In this document: positions 1 to 8,007 of the stretch, in pieces | Layout of the letters: each line of letters begins with the position of its first letter | Position numbering within the stretch: the stretch's first letter is position 1 | Notes under the pieces: model-generated | What the model saw: the letters and a program-made list of their open reading frames with translations, nothing else | The model's database searches: none | Told to the model about the DNA's origin: nothing | From: DATBVX01 sp963695985 | GTDB lineage: Bacteria; Pseudomonadota; Gammaproteobacteria; Steroidobacterales; Steroidobacteraceae | Direction of reading: 5' to 3' | Assembly: GCA_963695985.1 (NCBI GenBank) | Contig: CAVOIC010000002.1 | Span: forward strand, 62,001 to 126,000 | DNA length: 64,000 nucleotides | Made by a program: the position numbers and the translations under genes

Positions 1-67
1 CGGGGCTGGCCACCATCAAGGCGACGTGCACGCGCAGAATTAGTGACGTCTCGGCTCGGGAGGAGCA

Positions 68-931
68 ATGCCGCTACTTACCCGCACCGGCATTGTGCTC
101 GGTTTCTCCTTGTTGGGAGCAGGCGCGACAGCAGGGCTACCCGCCTCGATCAGCGACGCCGGCTCGAAGTCGGTCGAGGCGTGTACCCTGGTCAACGAGC
201 CGCTCAAGGTGTGGTTGCTCTATGACTACTGCTCCGAGCCCGCTGCGACCGACGTTTGCGGAGCCACGCCATGGGCCGATGCGAGGAACAAAGTGGCGCA
301 GCATCTCGGTGAAGCGGATCGAATCTTTTCACGGTCGCACGCCGGTATCAGCTTCGCCAATGCAAGCGTGAACGTTATTTCTGGCAACCGCGAGCTTGAA
401 GAACTGATCTACCGCGATGCCATTCGGTGTCATTCGGACCCACAGAATCCCGACCTCGTGGCCAATCTCACTAGGGAGTTAGCCGCCTTCACGGGGCAGA
501 CTGAGACCGAGTATTCGCAACACTTGAACGTGTTCTATGTGCGCCACCCTCTTGGCTTCGGCCAATGGTGCGGCCAGGAGGATCCTTACGGACCGGGTCG
601 CGACACGATCCTCATGGGCCGGGATGCCCGTTTGCGAACTCTGGCGCACGAAATCGGGCACGCCTATCTCAACTCAGGCGCGCACGTCGACGATACTTGG
701 CCGGTTAGTTTCAGCGAGGACGATGTTGCGCACAACCTCATGCGGGTGAGCAGTCCCGGCGATCGCTTAACGAGTGACCAGGTATCGAGCGCTCATATGA
801 ATCCGGGCTCGATCGTCAATCGGCATAGCGCCGGAAGCAGACAGACCACGTGTTCGGCTGCGGCGATCAGCGATGCGGAACGTCAGGTTGTGCGTGCAGC
901 CACCAAGGCATCGGGTCGGCTGCCACCTTGA
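68..931 (+). CDS. Secreted zinc-metalloprotease-like protein
   Basis: This 287-residue protein starts with a hydrophobic signal peptide (about residues 1-31) behind a good ribosome site, GGGAGGAGC, just before the ATG. It carries HEIGH at residues 194-198, the zincin HExxH signature, with another His at 206. NLM at 223-225 followed by a Leu-Thr-x-x-Gln segment resembles the Met-turn region of matrixin-like enzymes. The usual metzincin spacing HExxHxxGxxH is not met exactly, because the third His is eight residues after the second. The protein has several Cys, which fits export. A secreted or periplasmic zinc peptidase is the best guess. No neighbour shows the substrate. Confidence 0.6.
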   Translation: MPLLTRTGIVLGFSLLGAGATAGLPASISDAGSKSVEACTLVNEPLKVWLLYDYCSEPAATDVCGATPWADARNKVAQHLGEADRIFSRSHAGISFANASVNVISGNRELEELIYRDAIRCHSDPQNPDLVANLTRELAAFTGQTETEYSQHLNVFYVRHPLGFGQWCGQEDPYGPGRDTILMGRDARLRTLAHEIGHAYLNSGAHVDDTWPVSFSEDDVAHNLMRVSSPGDRLTSDQVSSAHMNPGSIVNRHSAGSRQTTCSAAAISDAERQVVRAATKASGRLPP

Positions 932-959
932 TCAGTCTGCGCTGCGAAGAAACAAGCAA

Positions 960-987
960 GTGGGCAGGCTGACCCCGCCCACCTGCC
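960..987. terminator. Weak hairpin between convergent genes
   Basis: GTGGGC at 960-965 can pair with GCCCAC at 977-982, and GGCAGG at 963-968 can alternatively pair with CCTGCC at 982-987. The element lies between the convergent ends of the metalloprotease-like gene and the UrcA gene. There is no T-run on either side, so a terminator role is only a guess. Confidence 0.25.
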
Positions 988-996
988 GGACACCGA

Positions 997-1392
997 CTAG
1001 TTGCTGGCAAGACGCGTGCTGTGCGCACGGTGCAGAGCGGACAGCCGGGGGCTGTTGACCTGCGCCACGGCATTCGCCACGGCATTCTTGTAGCAAGGGC
1101 TCGCTTTGGTGCGGATGTCGCCGAACGGGCCAATAAAACCGCCGCCGCAGATCTCGAACGCCGCCTGCTGGATGCGGCGGTACAGGATCTGGGCACCGGC
1201 GGGCTGGGTCAAGTCGAGCTCCGCGTAGTTCACGGTAATGCTCTCGCTCGAAGACGGCGAGCTCGCGAACACCTTCATGCTCTCGCTCGACGGCGAGGCC
1301 GCGAACGTGCTCGTGGAGGCGAGACCCAGCGTGATCACGGCCAATCCTGCAATGAGAATCTGCCGCACCCCGCGATTTAACTGCGTATTCAT
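997..1392 (-). CDS. UrcA family protein
   Basis: From the ATG at 1392 the protein is 131 residues, with an export signal (about residues 1-32, ending AFAAS-like in ...STFAASP). The family core then follows: a Tyr-x-Glu-Leu-Asp-Leu segment, AGAQILYRRI, an ICGG cysteine and a second CYKNAVANAVAQVN cysteine segment. UrcA proteins are small exported two-cysteine proteins of alpha- and gammaproteobacteria with no settled function. A longer reading frame starts upstream, but the ATG chosen precedes the signal peptide. The 284 bases upstream (1393-1676) contain no gene and presumably hold the promoter. Confidence 0.8.
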   Translation of the reverse strand: MNTQLNRGVRQILIAGLAVITLGLASTSTFAASPSSESMKVFASSPSSSESITVNYAELDLTQPAGAQILYRRIQQAAFEICGGGFIGPFGDIRTKASPCYKNAVANAVAQVNSPRLSALHRAHSTRLASN

Positions 1393-1676
1393 CGTCGTTC
1401 TCCCAAAAGTTGGTTGGATGAAGTAAACCTGCCCCGAATCTCTGTTGCGACCCAGCACTTCTTCGCACCGGGTTCGACAAACCGTGGGGCGGGGCTCACT
1501 GAACTACTGGTTAGCGAATCGTCCGCGACACACGTTGGTTCTTTGAGCGCCCGCCCGTCGCGGTTCTGAGTGTCGATGCGGGCTGCCCCGCAATCAGACT
1601 CTGTTGCGAGTGCGCGAGGTGTCGCACCGCCGCGGACGATGCCGCGGCGGCTTCGATCAAGTACAGGAGCGGATGA

Positions 1677-3179
1677 CTAGCGCGGGTGGAGCCAGGTCGG
1701 CAGGAAGCTGAAGGGATCGTCGCGCACGGACTCGTCGTATTTCACCTGGCTCGCGGCCAGGAGCTTCTGCAGGCGACCTTCCTTGCAGGCCTGCAGGATG
1801 TCCGTGGCGCCGCCCAGAAACTCACCGCCGACGAAGATCTGCGGAATCGTGCCGACCGAGGTCCTGGCGGTGAGCGCCTCGCGGATCTTCCCGCCGCGAT
1901 TGTCCTTCTGGTATTCGACGGAGTCGAGGTCGACCGAGCGATACGGAATCTTGTACTTGCCGAACATGCGACGCACCGACCAGCAGAACTCGCACCATTC
2001 GAGCGCGAACATCACCACCGGCTGCGCACGATCGCCAATGACCTTCTCGACGAACGTCGCCGCATCGGCCTCCACGGGCGGCGGCGCGCTCGCCGCCTGC
2101 GGCTCTGGTGTTGGCGCGGGCGCTGGCGCGGATACGTCGAATCGATAGTTCGGCGTCGAACGTGAGACCTTGATCTCCTCCTCGGTCATGTCCGCCGGAA
2201 TATCCGCGAACAGCGGCGTGCTGAGATAACGCTCCGCAGTGTCCGGCAGCATGCACAGGATGTTCGCGCCTTTCGGGGCCGATTTGCACACCTGCAGCGC
2301 GCCGGCGAACGTCGCTCCGCCGGTGATGCCGACAAAGATGCCTTCCTTCTGTGCGAGATCGCGCGAGCACTTCATCGCGTCTGCACCGTTGATCGGCATG
2401 ATCTGATCGAAGAGTTTCAGCTTGACCGCATCTTCCGTGAGCTTCGGAATGAAATCCGGGCTCCAGCCCTGCATGAGGTGCGGGCGGAAGAGCGGGTGGC
2501 TACCCGAGGGCAACCCGTCGGGCCCGCGCGGCTGCGGGATGCCGCTGCCGAGAAGCTGCGAGTTGTCGGGCTCACACACGATGACCTTCGTCTCCGGCCG
2601 CTCCTTGCGCAGCACGCGCGCGACGCCCTTCAGCGTGCCGCCGGTGCCAAACCCCGTGACCCAGTAATCGAGCTTCTCGCCTTCGAAAGCTTCGAGAATT
2701 TCGGGGGCCGTGGTGCGCGAGTGCATGTCGGCGTTGGCTTCGTTCTCGAACTGCCGGCACAGGAACCAGCCGTGCGTCTCGGCAAGCTCAACGGCCTTCG
2801 CGAGCATGCCACTGCCCTTCAGCGCGGCGGGTGTGAGCACCACCTTCGCGCCAAGAAAGCGCATCATCTTGCGCCGCTCGACGCTGAAGTTTTCCGCCAT
2901 CGTCACCACCAGCGGGTAGCCTTTCTGCGCGCACACCATCGCCAGCCCGATGCCGGTATTGCCGCTTGTCGCTTCGATGACTGTCTGGCCGGGGCGCAGC
3001 GCTCCGCGCCGCTCGGCATCTTCAATGACGCCAAGCGCCAGACGGTCCTTGACCGAGCCCATCGGGTTGAAGGCCTCGATCTTGACGTAGAGGTTGACGT
3101 GCGCGGGGGCGAGCTTGTTGATCCTGACGACCGGCGTGTGCCCGATCGTGCCGAGGATATTGTCGAATTTCCTGCCCAT
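1677..3179 (-). CDS. cysK: Cysteine synthase A fused to a C-terminal glutaredoxin domain
   Basis: This 500-residue protein has two parts. Residues 1 to about 320 are an O-acetylserine sulfhydrylase: GHTPVVRI near the N-terminus, the PLP-binding lysine in MGSVKDR (Lys44), the TSGNTGIG substrate loop and the GFGTGGTLKG phosphate loop. A Pro/Ala-rich linker of roughly 45 residues follows. The last 100 or so residues are a glutaredoxin with a CxxC active site (C396, C399, WCEFCW), a TIPQIF cis-proline motif and a GGEFLGG glutathione-site segment. CysK makes cysteine from O-acetylserine and sulfide, and normally ends at about 310-320 residues. The fused glutaredoxin could reduce thiol adducts or couple to thiosulfate or glutathione chemistry. 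The open frame runs about 100 codons further upstream, but that part is low-complexity and overlaps the next gene, so the ATG at 3179 is preferred. Confidence 0.9.
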   Translation of the reverse strand: MGRKFDNILGTIGHTPVVRINKLAPAHVNLYVKIEAFNPMGSVKDRLALGVIEDAERRGALRPGQTVIEATSGNTGIGLAMVCAQKGYPLVVTMAENFSVERRKMMRFLGAKVVLTPAALKGSGMLAKAVELAETHGWFLCRQFENEANADMHSRTTAPEILEAFEGEKLDYWVTGFGTGGTLKGVARVLRKERPETKVIVCEPDNSQLLGSGIPQPRGPDGLPSGSHPLFRPHLMQGWSPDFIPKLTEDAVKLKLFDQIMPINGADAMKCSRDLAQKEGIFVGITGGATFAGALQVCKSAPKGANILCMLPDTAERYLSTPLFADIPADMTEEEIKVSRSTPNYRFDVSAPAPAPTPEPQAASAPPPVEADAATFVEKVIGDRAQPVVMFALEWCEFCWSVRRMFGKYKIPYRSVDLDSVEYQKDNRGGKIREALTARTSVGTIPQIFVGGEFLGGATDILQACKEGRLQKLLAASQVKYDESVRDDPFSFLPTWLHPR

Positions 3180-3271
3180 AGCCACCTCTGTTGGACTGTT
3201 CCCGGTTCGTAGCGGTCGGGTGCGAAATCTTGCCCCGAGCGCGCCGAATCGACAAGGCGCGGCTGCCGCGT

Positions 3272-3730
3272 TCAGCGCAGCGCCGGCTTTTGGACCGCGT
3301 TCACCTTGCCTGACTGCAGCTCGACGCGTCCCGCCAGAAAGACGCCTTCCTGGATTTCGAGTGCGTATAGAAGGTACGTCGCTTGTCCCTCGCCGGCGCG
3401 TTCTGCCGTCGCCGGTCCCAGGATCTTCGTGACTTCCGTGGTGCCCATTCCGGGATGAATGCGCTCCCAGTTCGCCGCCACGAGCCACGGCGGCACTTTG
3501 GGTGGGGCCAGCGGCGCATTCTGTGAGGCGGCCGCTATCGAGCGCTCCGTCGAGCGCATCGAGCTTCGCTCGAGCTGATCGATGCGGCGCGCCTGCGTCT
3601 GCAGGTCGCGTCGCAGCTGCTCGACATCGAGCTCGAGCTGGCGTTCACGCACGTCATCGGCGCGGGCAAGCGCGGGCGCGCCGGCGAGAATTCCCAGCCA
3701 CAACAAGCCGAAAGCCCGTCGCAGAGACAT
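3272..3730 (-). CDS. Exported coiled-coil protein with a BamE/SmpA-like domain
   Basis: The protein has 152 residues. Residues 1-24 form a signal peptide ending ALARA. A heptad-rich coiled coil follows (about 28-65, RQLELDVEQLRRDLQ onward). The C-terminal 70 residues (WERIHPGMGTTEVTKILGPA onward) resemble the SmpA/OmlA fold, in which a small domain begins with a glycine-containing turn, a helix and a GxP motif. It probably sits in the envelope. It lies 92 bases upstream of the cysK fusion on the same strand. The domain match is by pattern only. Confidence 0.6.
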   Translation of the reverse strand: MSLRRAFGLLWLGILAGAPALARADDVRERQLELDVEQLRRDLQTQARRIDQLERSSMRSTERSIAAASQNAPLAPPKVPPWLVAANWERIHPGMGTTEVTKILGPATAERAGEGQATYLLYALEIQEGVFLAGRVELQSGKVNAVQKPALR

Positions 3731-3771
3731 TACAGGAGCACTTTGACCGTAAGCGGAGCCAGAGTTGCACC

Positions 3772-4914
3772 TTAGGCCGCGCTAAACAGGACGCGGCGGT
3801 CGACGGTCCGCACGTCGTTGCATCCGGTGAGTGCGAGTGACACGGCCAACTCCTTGCGAATGAGATCGAGCGCCGTCGTCACGCCTTCGCCGCCCATCGC
3901 TGCCAGGCCGTAGAGAAACGCCTTGCCGATGAGACAACCGCGGGCACCGAGGGCGAGGGCGCGCAGAACGTCCTGGCCGCACTGCACGCCGCCATCGAAG
4001 AGCACCTCGCAACGTCCATCGACCGCCTCGACGACCTGCGGCAGGGCTGCGATCGTCGACGGCGCGCCATCGAGCTGCCGACCACCATGGTTCGATACCA
4101 CGATGGCGTCGGCACCGGTGGTGCACGCCTGTCGCGCATCGTCGGCATCGAGTATGCCCTTGAGAATCAGCTTGCCCGGCCACTGGTTGCGCACCCATTC
4201 CACGTGTTTCCAGTTCACCGTGGGATCGAACTGCGTCGCGATCCACTGCGACAGCGTGGCGAGGCCGCGTGCACCCTCGATGCGGCCCTCAAGATTTCCG
4301 AAGGTGCGGCGCTTGCCGAACAGCACGCCCAACGCCCAGGCCGGCCGCATGGCGATCTCGAAGGCATTGCGCAGCGTGAGATGCGGCGGAACCGCAAGAC
4401 CATTCTTGAGATCATGGCGGCGCACACCCTGCACCTGCAGGTCGAGCGTCAATACGATCGCCGGGCACTCCGCCGCCCGCGCGCGCGCGAGCAGTGCCTT
4501 GTTGAACTCCCGGTCGCGCATCAGGTAGAGCTGAAACCAGAAGGGCCGCGTCACCGCGGCGCGCACATCCTCGATCGAGCAGATCGACATCGTGCTCAGG
4601 CAGAACGGAATCCCGAAGGCTTCGGCGGCGCGCGCACCGACGATTTCGCCGTTGCGATAGAAAAGACCCGTGAGTCCCGTGGGCGCGATGCCGAGCGGCA
4701 TGGTGGCGGCCTGGCCCGCAAGGGTGGTGGCGAGGGATTGCGCCGACACGTCGATCGCCACGCGCTGACGCAAGGCGATCGCCTCAAGGTCGGCACGGTT
4801 GCGGCGCAGGGTTACCTCGTCGTAAGAGCCGCGATCGGCATAATCGAAGATCGCACGCGGAATGCGCTTGCGCGCAAGGTCGCGAAGATCGGCGATGCTG
4901 GTAATTACGGTCAC
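3772..4914 (-). CDS. lldD: FMN-dependent alpha-hydroxy-acid dehydrogenase (L-lactate dehydrogenase type)
   Basis: At 380 residues the length fits the LldD/glycolate oxidase family. Visible features are the N-terminal IFDYADRGSYDE region, PLGIAPTGLTGLF (FMN phosphate side), FWFQLYLMRDRE, the LTLDLQVQGVR segment, and SNHGGRQLDGAPST with the catalytic His and substrate Arg. The C-terminal FDGGVQCGQDVLRALALGA binds FMN. It oxidises a 2-hydroxyacid such as L-lactate to the 2-oxoacid and passes electrons to quinone or oxygen. The start is a GTG behind a GGGGG-containing leader. The exact substrate cannot be read from sequence. Confidence 0.88.
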   Translation of the reverse strand: MTVITSIADLRDLARKRIPRAIFDYADRGSYDEVTLRRNRADLEAIALRQRVAIDVSAQSLATTLAGQAATMPLGIAPTGLTGLFYRNGEIVGARAAEAFGIPFCLSTMSICSIEDVRAAVTRPFWFQLYLMRDREFNKALLARARAAECPAIVLTLDLQVQGVRRHDLKNGLAVPPHLTLRNAFEIAMRPAWALGVLFGKRRTFGNLEGRIEGARGLATLSQWIATQFDPTVNWKHVEWVRNQWPGKLILKGILDADDARQACTTGADAIVVSNHGGRQLDGAPSTIAALPQVVEAVDGRCEVLFDGGVQCGQDVLRALALGARGCLIGKAFLYGLAAMGGEGVTTALDLIRKELAVSLALTGCNDVRTVDRRVLFSAA

Positions 4915-4955
4915 GACGTGGCCCCCTGGAGCATCCGGCCCGTAATGTTATCCGA

Positions 4956-6110
4956 TCAGGGCGGCGGCGGACGCCAGCGTTCCACCCAGCGATCGAGGGC
5001 CCCGGCCACCGATTCGCGTGCGCGATCAAGCCAGGCACGCTTGCCCCAGCGACGCGGATCGAGCTCCTTGGAACGGCCAAGATCATCTTCGAACGAGTTT
5101 GCGATCAGCTCCGCGAACGGCGCTGCGTCGATCTCCTGGTTTGCTTCGAGGTTCCACTTGAAGCTCCAGCGATCGAGATTGCTGGATCCGATCGAAGCCC
5201 AGTCGTCGCACAGGGTCATCTTCCCGTGCAGCATGTGCGGCTGATATTCGAAGATACGCACACCCATGCGCAGCATGCGGCCGTAGAAGCGCCGCGCCGC
5301 ATGCCGCACCCACGGGTGATCGGTGAGAGCACCGGGCACCAGCAGACGCACATCGACTCCACGACGCGCCGCCTGGCGCATGGCCTTGCGAAAGCGGCGC
5401 GACGGCACGAAATAGGCGCTCATGATCCATACGCGTCGCCGTGCAGTGCGGATCCGGGCCACGACCTCGTTGGCGAGCGGCGAACGACGCCAGCCTGCGC
5501 TGAGGACGACGCGACCCGGTACTCCGTGTGCGCGCGCCAAGCGGTCCGGCGGCATCGGCAGGGCGAGATCGTCCGCATTGCGGTTCCAGGTCTGCAGGAA
5601 TGCCGCCTGCCAGTCGCCGACCGCCGGCCCGCGAATCTCCAACATGATTTCCCGCCATGGCGTACCCCTGGCCCCCGTTACGGCAAAGACATCCGCGAGC
5701 CCCACTCCGCCCACGAACGCGATCTCACCGTCAACCAGCAGGAGCTTGCGGTGATTGCGCATGAAATTGCGCAGCCACTTGCGCCAATGCAGGCCGTTGT
5801 AGATCTGCAGTTTCACGCCGGCCTGCAGCAGACGCGCGCGATCCGTGGCGAGCAGTCCGCGTGAGCCGTAGCCGTCGAAAATTGCCGCCACGTGCACGCC
5901 GCGCGCGGCACCGCGCGCCAGCGCCTCGACGAACCGACTGGCGACAATTCCGGACTCGAGGAGATACATCTCGAGCAGCACGTACTGCCGCGCAGCCTCG
6001 ATGGCCCCGAGCATGCGCGCAAAGAACTGCTCGCCTTCCCTGAGGAGCTGCACCTCGTTGCCCTGCCGCCAGGGCCAGACGAGGATCGGTCGCGCCCGGT
6101 GTCGGCGCAT
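4956..6110 (-). CDS. clsB: Cardiolipin synthase ClsB-type (phospholipase D family)
   Basis: This 384-residue protein has two phospholipase D HKD motifs: HRKLLLVDGEIAFVGGVGLAD in the first half (about 120-140) and HGKMTLCDDWASIGSSNLD near residue 300. There is no N-terminal transmembrane pair, which separates ClsB from ClsA. The enzyme joins phosphatidylglycerol with another phospholipid head group to make cardiolipin at the inner membrane. It lies 41 bases upstream of the 2-hydroxyacid dehydrogenase on the same strand. The family assignment is firm. ClsB versus a close ClsC relative is inference. Confidence 0.85.
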   Translation of the reverse strand: MRRHRARPILVWPWRQGNEVQLLREGEQFFARMLGAIEAARQYVLLEMYLLESGIVASRFVEALARGAARGVHVAAIFDGYGSRGLLATDRARLLQAGVKLQIYNGLHWRKWLRNFMRNHRKLLLVDGEIAFVGGVGLADVFAVTGARGTPWREIMLEIRGPAVGDWQAAFLQTWNRNADDLALPMPPDRLARAHGVPGRVVLSAGWRRSPLANEVVARIRTARRRVWIMSAYFVPSRRFRKAMRQAARRGVDVRLLVPGALTDHPWVRHAARRFYGRMLRMGVRIFEYQPHMLHGKMTLCDDWASIGSSNLDRWSFKWNLEANQEIDAAPFAELIANSFEDDLGRSKELDPRRWGKRAWLDRARESVAGALDRWVERWRPPPP

Positions 6111-6239
6111 CAGGCCAGACTCCGGTCGCGCGAGATCATCCGTGCGGGAACTGCGTGTGGATGCGATACTCTAACGGACGCAGATTTGCTTAAGGAACGC
6201 GCACCCTTTGCGCGCTTGACTCTGCCTCGGGAGATTCGA

Positions 6240-6560
6240 ATGAGTATGCGACGGACGTCCAAGCTGATTCTGCGAAGCCTCATGGTTTCGATCGTTCTCT
6301 CTGGTGTGACTGCGGCGATGGCCGAAGACAAGCCGCAGCCGCCAGCGACCGCCGAGCCTTCGAAGGAGACTCGGGAAAAAATGGCCGTGATGCACGAAAA
6401 GATGGCCGCGTGCCTGCGCTCCGACAAGTCGATTGCGGACTGCCGCAACGAGATCCGGGCGTACTGCCAGCAGTTGGGCCCCGGCGGCTGCCCCATGGGC
6501 CCGGGCATGGGCATGCATCCGCCGATGAACCGTCCCGACGGCACTACCGGCACCAAGTAG
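6240..6560 (+). CDS. Small exported protein of unknown function
   Basis: This 106-residue protein has an N-terminal signal peptide (MSMRRTSKLILRSLMVSI then a cleavage site near AMAED). The body has three Cys around a KMAACLRSDKSIADCRNEI segment and CQQLGPGGCPMGPG, and the tail is Gly/Met/Pro-rich. The ATG at 6240 follows a GGGAG ribosome site. The Met-rich Cys-containing tail could bind a metal such as copper, but this is a guess from composition. It lies divergent from clsB and convergent with the MetE-like gene. Confidence 0.6.
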   Translation: MSMRRTSKLILRSLMVSIVLSGVTAAMAEDKPQPPATAEPSKETREKMAVMHEKMAACLRSDKSIADCRNEIRAYCQQLGPGGCPMGPGMGMHPPMNRPDGTTGTK

Positions 6561-6570
6561 ACACTGCGCT

Positions 6571-7758
6571 TCAGTTCCACAGCTCGCGGGAGGCGATACG
6601 TGCGCCTTCCGCGAGCGCGGCGAGCTTTGCCCACATGATCGTGGGGTGTACGCGCTGCACGTGCGGTCCCTGGGCGAAGCCGCAATCCGTTCCGCCGATC
6701 ACGTTTTCCCGCCCGACCAGCCTTGCCAGGCGGACGAGGCGCTCGGCTACAAGCTCCGGGTGTTCGACGACGTTGGTCGCGTGACTGATGACACCCGGAA
6801 CAAGCTTGCGGCCGGCCGGCAGCTTCACCTTCTCCCAGAGGCGCCATTCGTGCTCATGACGCGGGTTCGCCATCTCGATGCAGTAGGCCCCGGCATTCAC
6901 CTTCAATACCAGATCGACGATATCCCGTAGCGGGATGTCGACGACGTGCGGCGTATTGAAGCTGCCCCAGCAGATGTGATAGCGGATGCGTTCCTGGGGC
7001 AACCCGCGCAGCGCGTGATTGAGGACCTCGATGCGCAGTTCCGCCCAGTCGCGGTACTTCGCGAGGTCCTTTTCGGCAAACGCCATGTCCCACATGAACG
7101 GCAGGAAGGCGTCATCGACCTGCAGTAGGAGCCCCGCATCGATGATCGCGTGGTACTCCTCGTGCATCGCCTCGGCCAACGCGTAGAGGAATCGCTCTTC
7201 GTTGCCGTAGTACTCGTCGACGTAGACCGGCATCGCACTTCCAGGCGCCACCACGGGAACGAACCCGGCCGTGACCGTGACGTTTCTCAGCGCGGCCTTC
7301 AGGTGCTGGATGTCCCTGCCAATGGCCTCCTGCCCCTGGTAGCGGATCGGGCCGACACATACGATCGCACCAGGGCTGGCAAATCCCTGGGTGTGGAAGT
7401 ACTCGGCGTAGAACTCCGGAAACAGCGCCGCCTCGCGCGTACGTACGCCGCGCAGGGAGCCTGCGCTCGGCGTGCCGTCGGGATTGAGCACCGGGCGTTG
7501 CTCTAATCCGGCCAGCCGGTCGATGATGTACCACGACCAGCTGCGGAACTTGCCGAATTCGCCATCACTCACGATGTCGATTCCAACCTCGGCCTGTTTC
7601 TGCACGACCTCCGTGACGGTGCGCTCAAGGCAGGCATCGAATGCGCGCGGGTCGACCTCGATGCCGCTCTCGATGGCGCTGATGTAGCGGCGCAGCTCCG
7701 GTGGGCGCACTAAGCTGCCCACGTGAGTGGTAAGAATAGCGGTGCTGGAATCGTGCAC
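6571..7758 (-). CDS. Cobalamin-independent methionine-synthase-like methyltransferase
   Basis: This 395-residue single-domain protein belongs to the MetE C-terminal/epoxyalkane-CoM-transferase group. TTHVGSLVRPPEL opens the barrel, and VGIDIVSDGEFGK follows. Later come YHICWGSFN (a His-x-Cys zinc-site segment) and NVIGGTDCGFA, where His, Cys and Cys are the expected zinc ligands. MetE itself is about 750 residues with two barrels, so this short form probably transfers a methyl or alkyl group to or from a thiol on a different substrate. The start is GTG at 7758. A leader of about 160 bases with several hairpins lies upstream (see 7772-7915). Confidence 0.8.
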   Translation of the reverse strand: MHDSSTAILTTHVGSLVRPPELRRYISAIESGIEVDPRAFDACLERTVTEVVQKQAEVGIDIVSDGEFGKFRSWSWYIIDRLAGLEQRPVLNPDGTPSAGSLRGVRTREAALFPEFYAEYFHTQGFASPGAIVCVGPIRYQGQEAIGRDIQHLKAALRNVTVTAGFVPVVAPGSAMPVYVDEYYGNEERFLYALAEAMHEEYHAIIDAGLLLQVDDAFLPFMWDMAFAEKDLAKYRDWAELRIEVLNHALRGLPQERIRYHICWGSFNTPHVVDIPLRDIVDLVLKVNAGAYCIEMANPRHEHEWRLWEKVKLPAGRKLVPGVISHATNVVEHPELVAERLVRLARLVGRENVIGGTDCGFAQGPHVQRVHPTIMWAKLAALAEGARIASRELWN

Positions 7759-7771
7759 GAAGGAATCCCCG

Positions 7772-7915
7772 GGCCTCGCCGCTGACGAGGCCGGATGTAA
7801 TACCGGGACGAAAGGAAACGCAACAAGAAGGGCGGGCCAGCGGATGCTGGCCCGGGAATGATTGGTCGTTCACAGCCGCAAACTGCGGCCGGGAATCTCG
7901 ATGCTGTAGCGACCA
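7772..7915 (-). promoter_or_regulatory. Candidate structured leader RNA of the MetE-like gene
   Basis: Read on the minus strand, the 5' leader contains a long-range stem (TGGTCG at 7910-7915 with CGACCA at 7863-7868) enclosing a perfect hairpin (7889-7884 with 7880-7875, loop GTT). A perfect 9-bp hairpin follows at 7854-7846 with 7841-7833 (loop ATCC). A 7-bp hairpin at 7792-7786 with 7778-7772 ends 13 bases before the GTG start. The last two could sequester the ribosome site or terminate transcription. I could not match it to the SAH, SAM or cobalamin riboswitch consensus. The same hairpins could also act from the plus strand. Confidence 0.4.
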
Positions 7916-8007
7916 GGCCCCAAGGATAAGGCGCCTGAAAACACCCGAAGGTTAAACTTGGTTCATCTGGACGACCCTTTCTTACCAGTCTCGCGGAGCA
8001 CAAAGCA

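Noticed and set aside
2..43. A possible C-terminal end of an upstream gene (GAGHHQGDVHAQN then stop)
   Set aside because: Only 13 codons are visible at the edge, so it cannot be tested. It might be the tail of a gene outside the window.
7759..8007. Known SAH, SAM or cobalamin riboswitch before the MetE-like gene
   Set aside because: The hairpins are clear, but the conserved cores of these classes were not found by eye. It is kept only as a candidate structured leader.
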